Positions 8,540-18,700 of a stretch of 64,000 nucleotides of DNA are shown one piece after another. A program made the position numbers and the translations under genes. Origin of the DNA: Actinoplanes sp. N902-109 (lineage in GTDB: Bacteria > Actinomycetota > Actinomycetes > Mycobacteriales > Micromonosporaceae); assembly GCF_000389965.1 (NCBI RefSeq), contig NC_021191.1, positions 2,419,501 to 2,483,500 on the forward strand. Direction: 5' to 3'. Below the pieces are notes generated by a model. It worked only from the letters and a program-made list of their open reading frames with translations, was not told where the DNA came from and did not search any database. How positions within the stretch are numbered: the stretch's first letter is position 1; each line of letters opens with the position of its first letter.

Positions 8540-9499
8540 TCAGCATGATGCGGCAGGCGCCCCGGCGGCAAGGGCGAGATCCTGCTGCGGCGCCTCAGTC
8601 GCCGGAGACTTCTTCTCCGCGGAAGGGGAGGCGGAGGGTGAAACGGTCGGCGAGGTCGAAGGGGAGGCCGACGAGGAGGCGGGCGCGGATGACCGAGCGG
8701 GAGCCGGTTTGCTGGTCACCTTGCGCTTCGGCGACTCGACGGTGGCGACGGTTGACGAGCCACCACCGGTGAAGCTGACCGAGGTGGTCTGCCGTCGCTG
8801 CGGCTTCAAGGCGATGCCGGTGGCCGTCGCCGTGTTGCCGTACACATCGGTGAGTTTGATCTGGAACGGGCCGCTGCCCAGGCCGGCGTCGATGAGCCAG
8901 AAGTTGTAGTCCGCGCGGGACGCCCGGGTGAAGCTGCCGCCCGGCCCCTTGGCCTGCACCGACGCGATGGCGTTGGCGTGGTTGTCGACCAGCACCGCCC
9001 ACCAGAACTGCGACGAGCCCTCCTTGAACGTGAAGCTCATGCCGCCGGGGACGGCGGGGTTGGGCACCGTCCTGTATGTGACCGGCACGATGCCGTCGAC
9101 CTCGTCGGCGATCTTCTTGAACGCGGTGCGGCTCAGGTCGAGGTGGCCGGTCTCGCACTCGGGGCACTTGTCGAAGACCTTCACGCGCACCTTGCCCTTG
9201 GGGCCGGTCACGTCGAGGTAGCTGCCGCAGGCGGCGGCACCGGAGTATTCGTCCGGGCCGAGCGCCACGTAGAGGTCGTCCGCGGGCGGGCTGGCCGAGC
9301 AGTTGCCCTGACCGCCCGCCAGATCGTAGAACGTGGCTTTGCCGCTGTGCTTCGCGCTGCTCGGCGGGGCGGCGCACGCGCCACCGCCGTTCTGCAACAA
9401 CAGAGCCGTACCGAGGACGCCGGTCAGCAGGACGGCGCCGCCGGCGCCGAGCCGGCGCGGGGCGAGCCAGCGGGAACGGGGGGGACGGTGTGCGCTCAC
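8540..9499 (-). CDS. Expansin-like secreted/membrane-anchored protein
   Basis: A 319-residue protein from the GTG at 9499. A basic leader and one hydrophobic segment (GAVLLTGVLGTALLL) suggest membrane anchoring or secretion. Next comes a double-psi beta-barrel (RlpA/expansin domain) with KATFYD, VFDKCPECETGHLDLS and several Cys, including the Thr and two Asp positions expected of expansin D1. The second domain has the adjacent tryptophans (SQFWWAVLVDNHAN) and a YNFW motif that match the polysaccharide-binding face of bacterial expansins (CBM63 type). A Ser/Pro/Ala-rich tail ends in Cys. The expected role is non-hydrolytic loosening of cellulose or cell-wall polysaccharide outside the cell. 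An upstream ATG at 9586 is less likely because the extra residues precede the leader. Confidence 0.85.
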   Translation of the reverse strand: MSAHRPPRSRWLAPRRLGAGGAVLLTGVLGTALLLQNGGGACAAPPSSAKHSGKATFYDLAGGQGNCSASPPADDLYVALGPDEYSGAAACGSYLDVTGPKGKVRVKVFDKCPECETGHLDLSRTAFKKIADEVDGIVPVTYRTVPNPAVPGGMSFTFKEGSSQFWWAVLVDNHANAIASVQAKGPGGSFTRASRADYNFWLIDAGLGSGPFQIKLTDVYGNTATATGIALKPQRRQTTSVSFTGGGSSTVATVESPKRKVTSKPAPARSSAPASSSASPSTSPTVSPSASPSAEKKSPATEAPQQDLALAAGAPAASC

Positions 9500-9616
9500 G
9501 CCGGCATCTTCCGGGGCCCGGCCGGGCCCCGGCAACTTCGCTAATCCACTCTTAAGAACAACAATGGAATGCGTCTCGACGAGCAACCAAAACGGTTCGC
9601 CGGGACACTCATCGGG

Positions 9617-9703
9617 TCACGGGGTGTTGTGTACCAGCACGAAGACGACGACCACCCAGGCAGCGGCGATGGTGAAGCTCAGCGGTGCGACAAAACGGTT
9701 CAT
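9617..9703 (-). CDS. 28-residue single-span membrane peptide
   Basis: The ATG at 9703 is preceded by GGAGAG nine bases upstream. The frame encodes 28 residues, mostly one hydrophobic helix (IAAAWVVVVFVLVHNTP). An in-frame ATG at 9724 would add seven residues. The size, the Shine-Dalgarno sequence and the single membrane span are typical of real small membrane proteins, but no family is recognised. It lies upstream of, and in the same direction as, the expansin-like gene, about 120 bp away. Confidence 0.45.
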   Translation of the reverse strand: MNRFVAPLSFTIAAAWVVVVFVLVHNTP

Positions 9704-9724
9704 GGGATTCGGCTCTCCGGTCAT

Positions 9725-10475
9725 GGCGTACGGATGGATGCGCGCATGAGGAAAGTCGCGACCGGGACCCCCGCGAGGCCGCGGCGCAGCGCGGCAACAC
9801 CCCGCGAGAAGCGCCATGGCGCGGGCAGGGTGCAGCTGGGGGTAGAGGTGAGCGGTGTCAGCCGGCTCGGGCCGCGCCGGATCGGCACGGACGTCGGGGC
9901 TCAGAGCGGCTGACGAGCGGCCCGGCCACGACTAGGAGGATCGCTATCTCGCACAGCGATCACCTCCGTCGGTAGTAGGCCGTCTGGAACCGTGGGAGAC
10001 AGTACTCCTTAATTCCGGCTTAAGGAATTCGGGGCAGCCGTGTCGTCTGCCACCTCGATGCCCGGCCGGCGACGTCAGCCAGGGCCGCCCGGAGTGCCGG
10101 AAACCAGGCCGGCTGGGCGCGAACCCAGCCACCGTGGACCGGTGCCCCGACGAGCCCCGGAAGCGCGTCACCCAAGGCTCATGCCCGTACGGTGGCGGCG
10201 CTGAACCCGGCGGCGGCCGGCAATGCACTTCGATGCCGGAGATCGATCGGGCGGACCGCCGGTTCGGCGCCGGCACCCCGGGTCGGACCCGCCGCCGGGT
10301 CGGGCGGAGCACGAGAAGTACCCCCACCTGGGTGACTCGGACGCGACGGCGGATCGAGACTGGACTGTCACACAGCCATGCGCGCCAACGCGAGAAGGGC
10401 GGGCTGGATTTCGGCTACCGGCAGGTAGGGCCTAGTCTTCGAGCAACCGTTCTCGAGGACAGAAGGAGCAGCGCG
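9725..10475. other. Long intergenic region upstream of fabG
   Basis: About 750 bp with no convincing gene. At 10007-10029 two overlapping inverted repeats, CCTTAA/TTAAGG and AATTCC/GGAATT, sit in an AT-rich island in otherwise GC-rich DNA. This suggests a protein-binding site or promoter. A CCTAGTCT element near 10430 is a possible -10 region for fabG. The remaining sequence lacks codon bias in any frame. Confidence 0.4.
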
Positions 10476-11180
10476 TTGGCCCGCACCGTGTTGGTGACCG
10501 GAGGTAACCGCGGCATCGGCCTGGCGATCGCCCAGGCGTTCGCCAAGCAGGGCGACCGGGTGGCCGTCACGCATCGCGGCAGCGGCGCTCCCGAGGGGCT
10601 GTTCGGCGTCCAGTGCGACATCACCGACCCGGCAGCCGTCGACGCCGCGTTCACGACTGTCGAGAAAGAGCTCGGCCCGGTCGAGGTGCTGGTCGCCAAC
10701 GCCGGCATCACCGACGACACCCTGTTGCTGCGCATGTCCGAGGAGCAGTTCGGCCGGGTGGTCGACACCAACCTGACCGGTTCGTTCCGGGTCGCCAAGC
10801 GCGCCAGCGCCAAGATGCTGCGTGCCAAGTGGGGCCGCATCATCTTCATCTCGTCCGTGGTCGGGCTGTACGGCGGGCCGGGGCAGGTGAACTACGCGGC
10901 CAGCAAGGCCGGGCTGGTCGGCATGGCCCGCTCGATCACCCGCGAGCTGGGCAGCCGTAACATCACCGCCAACGTGGTCGCGCCCGGCTTCATCGACACC
11001 GAGATGACCCACGTGCTGTCCGACGCCCGCAAGGAGGAGATCCTCAAGGCGATTCCCGCCGGGCGGCTCGCGACGCCCGAGGAGGTCGCGCAGACGGTCG
11101 TGTTCCTGGCCGGCGACCAGGCGGCGTACATCAACGGCGCGGTCATCCCGGTCGACGGCGGCCTCGGCATGGGTCACTGA
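10476..11180 (+). CDS. fabG: 3-oxoacyl-ACP reductase
   Basis: A 234-residue short-chain dehydrogenase that reduces 3-oxoacyl-ACP to 3-hydroxyacyl-ACP with NADPH in type II fatty acid synthesis. The start is TTG, set by AAGGAG seven bases upstream. The cofactor loop TGGNRGIG is at the N-terminus and NAG in VANAG at mid-protein. The catalytic triad is complete with Ser127, Tyr140 and Lys144 (YAASK), and the C-terminus ends in VDGGLGMGH. The enoyl reductase gene follows after 27 bp, the fabG1-inhA arrangement of mycobacteria and relatives. Length and motifs match FabG/MabA closely. Confidence 0.95.
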   Translation: MARTVLVTGGNRGIGLAIAQAFAKQGDRVAVTHRGSGAPEGLFGVQCDITDPAAVDAAFTTVEKELGPVEVLVANAGITDDTLLLRMSEEQFGRVVDTNLTGSFRVAKRASAKMLRAKWGRIIFISSVVGLYGGPGQVNYAASKAGLVGMARSITRELGSRNITANVVAPGFIDTEMTHVLSDARKEEILKAIPAGRLATPEEVAQTVVFLAGDQAAYINGAVIPVDGGLGMGH

Positions 11181-11207
11181 AACCGCTTTTGAGATACAGG
11201 AGTACGA

Positions 11208-11975
11208 GTGTCTGGACTGCTGGCCGGTAAGCGCCTGCTCATCACCGGCATCATCACCGATGCGTCGATCGCGTTCTCGGTGGCGAAGCTCGCCCAGGAG
11301 AACGGCGCGACCGTCGTGCTGACCGGCTTCGGCCGGCTGTCGCTGGTCGAGCGGATCGCCAAGCGGCTGCCCGAACCGGCCCCGGTGATCGAGCTCGACG
11401 TGACCGACCCCGAGCACCTCGCTGCGCTCGAGGGCAAGGTACGCGAGCACGTCGACGGCATCGACGGCGTGGTCCACTCCATCGCGTTCGGTCCGCAGAG
11501 CGTGCTGGGCGGCGAGTTCCTCAACGCCGGCTGGGAGGACGTCGCCAAGGCGCTGCAGGTCTCCACGTACTCGTACAAGTCGCTGGCCACCGCCTGCCTG
11601 CCGCTGATGAGCCGCGGCGGCAGCATCGTGGGCCTGACCTTCGACGCCACCAAGGCCTGGCCGGTCTACGACTGGATGGGCGTGGCCAAGGCCGGCCTCG
11701 AGTCGGCGTCCCGCTACCTGGCGCTGCACCTCGGCAAGCAGGGCATCCGCAGCAACCTCGTGTCGGCCGGCCCGCTGCGCACCATGGCGGCCAAGTCGAT
11801 CCCCGGCTTCGAGCGGTTCGAGGACGCCTGGCAGGAACGCGCGCCGCTCGGCTGGGACCTGACCGACCAGGAGCCCGCGGCCAAGGCGGTGTGCGCGCTG
11901 CTGTCCGACTGGTTCCCGGCCACGTCCGGCGAGATCATCCACGTCGACGGCGGCTACCACGCGCTCGGCGCCTGA
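11208..11975 (+). CDS. inhA: Enoyl-ACP reductase (NADH), InhA/FabI type
   Basis: A 255-residue enoyl-ACP reductase that performs the last step of each fatty acid elongation cycle. It begins with SGLLAGKRLLITGIITDASI, the InhA-style nucleotide loop. The catalytic Tyr154 and Lys161 are in YDWMGVAK with the six-residue spacing specific to FabI/InhA. The C-terminus is GEIIHVDGGYHALGA. The GTG start is preceded by CAGGAG. It shares a transcript with fabG. A strong hairpin 34 bp downstream probably ends the operon. Acyl chain preference cannot be judged here. Confidence 0.95.
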   Translation: MSGLLAGKRLLITGIITDASIAFSVAKLAQENGATVVLTGFGRLSLVERIAKRLPEPAPVIELDVTDPEHLAALEGKVREHVDGIDGVVHSIAFGPQSVLGGEFLNAGWEDVAKALQVSTYSYKSLATACLPLMSRGGSIVGLTFDATKAWPVYDWMGVAKAGLESASRYLALHLGKQGIRSNLVSAGPLRTMAAKSIPGFERFEDAWQERAPLGWDLTDQEPAAKAVCALLSDWFPATSGEIIHVDGGYHALGA

Positions 11976-12009
11976 AAGATCCACCACGAGGACCCGCCTC
12001 GAAGAGCAC

Positions 12010-12041
12010 CACGAAGGGCCGCGGCGACGCGGCCCTTCGTG
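12010..12041 (+). terminator. Terminator hairpin after inhA
   Basis: A 14-bp perfect stem (12010-12023 with 12028-12041) closes a GCGA tetraloop, with core GAAGGGCCGCG. There is no U-tract, as is common in high-GC actinobacteria. Its position just after inhA supports termination. Confidence 0.75.
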
Positions 12042-12723
12042 CTGTCCGCGGGACGAGACCCGTTCTTGGGTACGGCCGCAGCCGCGCCGCCGTTGAAGGT
12101 GCCGGGCGGCGCGTGCGTTAAGCCGCCGATGGCGGCCGCAGCGTCGCGGCGGCCCTCTAATACGCCTAGCCTCCTAGGATGCCTTACGGGGTGTGACGGT
12201 GGGGCTGCAACGCGAAAAGCCTGCGCTGCGATGGACGATGTGCGACGTGGCCGGGCTCCGTCGTGTGGCGTCCACCTTGCGCCGTCCAGCGTGAAATCAA
12301 AGTGACGCGACCCCCGAGCTCGTGGAGGTAAGTCCGCACGTCCCCTGGGGACGCGACTCCCGAGCTCGTTGAGGCAAGCCCGCACGTCCCCCGGGAACGC
12401 GGCTCCCGAGCTCGTTGACGCGAGCCCGCACATCCCTTGGCAACCCGAGGAGAGGGTCGCGAACATGACGCTGCGTGCGCGGGCGGCCCGACAGGCGGGG
12501 GAGCGCCGCAAGCGGGACAGGCGGCAAGCGACGGGGTGGGCCCGTCGGCGCGGCAAGATACTGCGCAGCGCGGCCGGTCGATGGGAAAGGCCTGATCGCA
12601 GCCGTTTCGGCCGAGCGCTCCTGGGCGTCCGGGCGGCGCCCCGGCCGGAGGGATAAGTCTGACCTGTGAGGTTTATTCAGAAACGAAAGATGTTTCGCTT
12701 TCGCGGCGTTTACCGTTTGGCGC
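12042..12723. other. Intergenic region before the giant surface protein
   Basis: About 680 bp with no recognised gene. It contains the three 46-bp repeats at 12304-12441 and an Arg-rich 64-codon frame at 12465-12656 that was not accepted as a gene. A run of small inverted repeats around CGAAA-GATG-TTTCG at about 12684-12710 lies just before the surface-protein gene and may be its leader or operator. Confidence 0.4.
12304..12441. repeat. Three tandem 46-bp repeats
   Basis: Three direct copies at 12304, 12350 and 12396 share the core CCCGAGCTCGT and CCGCAC(G/A)TCCC, with about seven differences between copies 2 and 3. The period of 46 rules out in-frame coding. Each copy contains a SacI-like GAGCTC palindrome, so the array might be a set of binding sites, but no regulator is recognised. 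Confidence 0.85.
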
Positions 12724-15700
12724 GTGGTGCCTATGCGAGTGTTCCGCGACGATGCTTCTGGTGAACCGCGCCGTTTGGCCCCGTTCGCCGCTGTGCTGCT
12801 GGCCATGGCGCTGGTGGGCCCGCCCACTGCCGCCCAGGCCGCGATTGCCAACGTCAGCGCGACTGCCCAGGGGTTGCGGGTCAATGTGACGCTGGCGGGG
12901 CTGCCGATCGTCAATCCGAGCACCGCGCAGAGCACGTGGCAGACCGGGCAGGCGGCGAACAACCAGAACGTTGCCAACGTCAACTCGGCCGGGCTGCTCA
13001 GCACCGGCGCGGTCAGCGCGAGCACCGGGCCGGACGGTGAGGGTGGCAAGGCGGCGGCGCGGGTCGACGGGCTGAACCTGCTCGGGGCCGGCACGCTGAG
13101 CGCCGACACGGTCAGCACAGCGTGCTCGATGACCCCGGCCAGCGTCACCGGTGGCACCAACACGGCGAACCTGAAGCTGCTCGGCACCACCACGAACCCG
13201 GCCACCGGGCTGAACATCAACCTGCCCGGGATCCTCACCGGCAAGCTGGACGCGCAGACCGCAACGTACAACTCGACCACCGGGCGGCTCTCGTACACGG
13301 TCCGGGGGCTTGATCTGAAGTTGCTCGGCGGTGTCGCCGAGGGCCCCGTGGTGGTGGCCGAGTCCACCTGTTCCGGCGTGATCAAGTTCGGCGAGGTGCA
13401 GACCGGCAGCAAGACCATCGTGCCGGGTACGACCCAGACCCCGACGGTGACGATCACCAACGCCGGTGAGGTGGCGGCGCCGAACACGGTCATCACGATC
13501 CCGGCCCCGCCGACCGGATACACGCTGGGTGAGGTCACCACGACCGGCGGCGGTACCTGTTCGACGGCCAGCACCACGCAGATCCGCTGCACCGGAGTCA
13601 CCGTGCCGGGCGGCGGCAGCGTCACCGTGTCGTTGCCGGTGTCGCTGGCGGCGAATGCGGCCGGGGCGGGCAACTGGTCGCCCGGCAGTGGCTCGATCAC
13701 CGCGGTGAGCACGCCGTTCGCGAACGTTACCGGCACCACGGTCTCGGTGAGCGGTTCGGGCCGGTTGGCGACGGTGGGCAGCCCGCAGACCACCGGCGGG
13801 TCGATCACGGTGACGGAGATGTCGTTGCCCGCGGGCAAGACCGCGCAGACGCCGATCACCGTGACCAACGCCGGGCCGTCGGACGCGCAGACCACGGTGA
13901 CGATCCCGTTGACCGGGCAGCCGGACGGTGTGTCGATCGTGAGCGCCGCCGTGGGTTCCAACCCGTGCACGGTCACGCCGGCCGCGATCACCTGTTCCGG
14001 GGTGACCGTGCCCGCCAACGACAAGATCGAGGTCATCGTCAAGGCCGCTGCCACGAACACCACGCCGCCGGGGACGACCTGGGACCTGAGCACGATCCGG
14101 GCCACCCTCAACGGCTACCCGCTGACCGGTCAGGGCCGGTTGCTCACGGTCAGCGACCCGGACGTCAATCTCTCCGACGGTGTGCGCATCACGCCGGCGA
14201 CCGCGGTGCCCGGCGGGCCGGCGGCGACCGCGCGGATCACGATCGCCAACCGCGGGATCGTCGCCGGTACGAACACCACGCTGACCATCCCGGCCCCGCC
14301 CGCCGGCTACACGGTGGGTGCGGTGTCCACGACCGGCGGCGGCACCTGCACGAGCGGCGCGAGCAGCATCTACTGCAGCGGCATCACTGTTCCGCCGATG
14401 GGGAGCGTGACGGGTTCCGTACCGGTGACCCTGGCTTCGAACGTCACGGCGAACTGGGTGACCACGCCGTCGGCGCCGGTGAGCGCGACCAGTGGCGACT
14501 CGACCGGGCGGACCTCGGGGGTGCTGATCACCGCCGACCCGCGGTGGACGTTCGACGTGACCGCGACCGGGCCGGCGCCGCGCACGGTGCGGCCGGGGCA
14601 GAGCACGACGATGAACGTGACGGTCACCAACAACGGCCCGTCGGACGCGCCGGCGTCCACGTTCGCCGTGCTGGCCCCGCGCTCGACGACGTTCGGCACG
14701 CTCAGCGGCACCGCCGCGCGCGACTGCACGGCTACCGGGCCGACCGCGCTGAGCTGCACGGTGACCCTGGCCGCCGATGACGACGTGGCGTACGTGCTGC
14801 CGTTGAACGTGTCCGCTCAGGCCGACCCGACCACGCCGTTGGACGGTGGGTGTGTCAGCTTCAACGGCGACGCCGACTGCGATGACCCGGGCGACGAGCC
14901 GCTGCCGGGCATCCAGCTGCGCACGCCGCTGGGCTCCCGGCTGACCACCACGCCGGTGCCGGTGACCGTCACGCCGGGGTTGAGCGGGACGGCGCGGCTG
15001 CGGCTGAGCTCGACGCAGGACGAGGACGGCCTGTCGGTCGGTGTGCCGCTGGGCGCGCTGCCGCAGGGGTTCACGGTGACCGGCGCGAGCACGACCGCCG
15101 CGCCGGGCGCGTGCACGGTCGGGTCCGGCGCGGTGACGTGCACGGGTCTGGATCTGAGCGCGGGCCAGGCGCGGGAGGTCGCGCTGACGGTGGCGCTGGC
15201 TCCGGGGGTGACCCCGCCGGCGAGGTGGACCGCGACGGCGATGACGGTGTCCGACGGTGACGAGCAGGTGACCCGCGACGGTGACCTGGCGATCGCCGGG
15301 CCGCCGGTGGTGGATCTGACCGCGACGGTGACCGGGCCGGCCGACAACACCGTGCTGCCCGGCGCGACGACCCAGCTCACCGTGGTGGTCGCCAACGCCG
15401 GCCCGTCGAACGCGCAGGACGCCCCGTTCACCGTGGTCGCCCCCAACGGCACGTCCTTGGGTACGGTGACCGCGCCCGCGAGCACCTACTGCACGCTGGC
15501 GAGCACCACCCGGGCGCAGTGCTCGGCCGACATCGCCGCGAGCGCGCAGACGCCGCAGCTGGTGCTTCCGCTGGTCGTGTCGTCCGCCGCGGACCCGTTC
15601 ACGCCGCTGGGCGGCGGTTGCGTGGATCTCGACGGGACCACCGGCTGCGGGCCGGACGACGAGCCGATCGCCCCGATCGTGCTGGCGGTGCCGTTCGACC

Positions 15701-18700
15701 GGCAGGTCACCGTGGACACCTCGACCGCGACGGTCACGCCGGGCCGGCAGGACGTGGCGACGATCAGCGTGACGGCCTCGCACGGTGCCCAGAACGGTGT
15801 GAGCGTGACCGTCCCGCTGGCACAACTGCCGGCCGGGCTGTCCGTGGCGAGCCAGAGCAGCACCGGCGGTGGCTCCTGCACCGCCGGCCCGACCCAGGTC
15901 AGCTGCACCGGGCTGAGCATCCCGGACGGGCAGACCGCGGTGGTGTCGCTGTCGGTCGCGGCCACCTCAGGGGCCACCCAGGGCACCACGTGGACGCCGA
16001 CGGCGATCACGGTGGCGCGCGGCTCGCAGTCGGTGAGCACCCGCGGTCGGCTCGCGGTGGTCGGCCCGCCGCAGTACACGCTGGACGCCACGGTGACCCC
16101 GCCGGCCGACCCGATCGTGCCCGGGGGCACCGGCACGCTGGGTGTGGTGATCGACAACACCGGCCCGTCGGACGCCACCGACGAGACGATCTCGGTGCTG
16201 GCTCCCGACGGCGCCACGTTCGGCACACCGGGCCGCCCGACCGCTGACTACTGCACCCTGGTGTCGCCGACCCGCGTGTCGTGCACCTTCGACCTGCCCG
16301 AGCCGGCCACGCCGCTGCGCTTCGCGCTGCCGATCGTGGTGTCGCCGGGCGCGGACCCGGGCACGCCACTGCGTGACGGCTGTGTGGACCTCGACAACAA
16401 CGGGGTCTGCGACACCACCGACGAGCCGTTGCCCGATGTCGTGCTGGCCACGCCGTTCGACCGGCAGGTGGACATCAGCACCACCCCGGCCCGGGTCACC
16501 CCGGGCACGACCGGCAGCGCACAGGTGCTGCTGTCGGCCAGCCCGGCGCAGACCGGCCTGACGGTGTCGATCCCGCTGGACACCAAGCCCGCGCAGATGA
16601 CGGTGGGCACGGTGACTGCCGCGCCGGCGGGGTCCTGCACGGTCACCGCCACCGCCATCACCTGTACGGGCGTGAACGTGCCCGCCGCCGGAGCGATCAT
16701 CACCGTGCCGATCTCGGTACCGGGCGACGCCCCCGCGAACCTGGTCTGGGCCACCCGGGCGATCACGGCCACCAACAGCGCCGGCGACCAGGCCACCGGC
16801 GCGGGCCTGCTGGTGCGCACCGGTGACCCGCAGTACACCCTCGACGCCACGATCACCGGTCCGCCGCCGGGCACGGTGCTGCCCGGTGACACCACGGGCA
16901 TGCAGGTCACGCTGACCAACACCGGTGCCTCCACGGCCACCGACGCGCTGGTCACGCTCAAGGCCCCGGTGGGTACGGCGTTCGGCCCGCTGACCGGTGC
17001 CATCGCTGATTCCTGTACGGCGGCCAGCGCGACCCGCCTCACCTGCTCGGTGACGCTGGCCGTGGCCCCGGCGAGCCTGGTGTGGACCGTACCGGTCGTG
17101 GTGCCCGGCAACGCCGACCCGGACCAGGCGCTGACCGGTGGGTGTCTCGACCTGGACGGCGACTCGGCCTGTGGCGGCACCGGCGACCGCCCGCTGCCGG
17201 ACATCGTGCTGGCCACGCCGCTGGGCCGGATCGCCACGGTGAGCGCCACGAACACGCCGGTCGTGCCGGGGCAGACCGCCACCACCACGGTGACCGTGGC
17301 GCTGAGCCAGGCCCGCGACGGGCTGCGCGTGACGATCCCGCGCGACGCGCTGCCGACCGGGCTGACCACCACCGGGATCGCGGTGGACACGGGCACCTGC
17401 ACGACCAGTGCGGCCGCGTACACCTGCGGTGACTTCAGCATCGGCGCCGGCGGCAGTGTGGCGTTGCGGGTGTCGCTGGCGGCCACTCCCGCGGCCGACC
17501 CCGGTGCCACCTGGGCGCCGGCGGTGACCGTGGCGCGGGTGGGCGAGTCGGTGAGCCGTACGGTGACCGCCGCGACCGTCGGTGCGGCCAGCGCCCCGCT
17601 CACGGTGACCGTCGTCGGGCCCGCGCCCGGCACGCTGCTGCCCGGTGACACCGGCGACCTGGCGATCACGGTGACCAACCCGGGCCCGTCCAACGCGCGC
17701 AACGCCCGCTTCACCTTCCGCGCGCCGACCGGCACGTCGTTCGGCCCGCTCAGCGCGACGGTGGCGCAGTTCTGCGTACGCTCCTCGGCCACCCAGGTCG
17801 ACTGTGTGCTCGACGTGGCCGCCGCCACGGACGTGCGGTTCACGCTGCAGGTGCTGGTGCCGCCGACGGCCGACCCGGACGACACCGTGGACGGCGGCTG
17901 CGTGGACACCAACCGCGACGGGGTGTGCACCTCGCCGCCGGACAACCCGATCCCGAACATCGAGCTGGGCGCGCCGCTGACCGGCTCGACCACCGTGGCG
18001 ACCCGCGCGGGCACGGCCACGCCCGGGCTCAGCGCCACCGGCTACGTGGTGGTGACCTCGCAGCGCTCGGCGAACGGGCTGACCGTGACCGTGCCGCTGA
18101 ACGGGCTGCCCACCGGCTTCACCGTCACCTCGGCGACCGGCCCCAACGGATCGGCCTGCCAGGTGCAGCCCACCCAGGTCGTCTGCACCGACGTGACCCT
18201 GGCCGCCGGGACCAACCAGGCCGTGGCCCTCGTGGTGGCCACTGCGTCGAACCTGGCGGCCGGGGTGACCTGGGCGGCGAGCCCGATCACGCTGGCCCGT
18301 GGCACGGAGAGCACGCAGGGCAGCGGCACCCTGATCACCACCGGCCAGCCGGTGCCCGGGTTGCGCGTGACGGTGACCGGCCCGACCGACCCGGTGGAGA
18401 CCGGCACCACGACCACGATGACCGTGTCGATCACCAACGTGGGCCCGTCGGACGCGACCGGGCAGACCGCGACCGTCGTCGCGCCCAGCCAGAGCACGTT
18501 CGGCACGCTGTCCGGGCGGGCCGCCGCGGACTGCACCGTGGTCAGCACCACCCGGCTGAGCTGCCGCTACGACCAGGCGGTGGGGGCCGACCCGCGGGTC
18601 TGGCAGATCCCGGTGGTGATCGCCGCCGACGCCGACCCGGAGCAGCCGGCCAGCGGCGGCTGTGTCACCACCGGCGGCACCAGCACGTGCCTGGCCGACA

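Noticed and set aside
10085..10135. Hairpin GGCTGGG/CCCAGCC that at first looked like part of a tRNA
   Set aside because: No D-arm, anticodon arm or acceptor stem could be fitted around it.
12465..12656. A 64-codon Arg-rich frame with GGAGAGG upstream
   Set aside because: The composition is that of random GC-rich DNA (about one third Arg plus Ala/Gly), no family resemblance, and it lies in a repeat-bearing intergenic region. Kept as doubtful and not listed as a gene.
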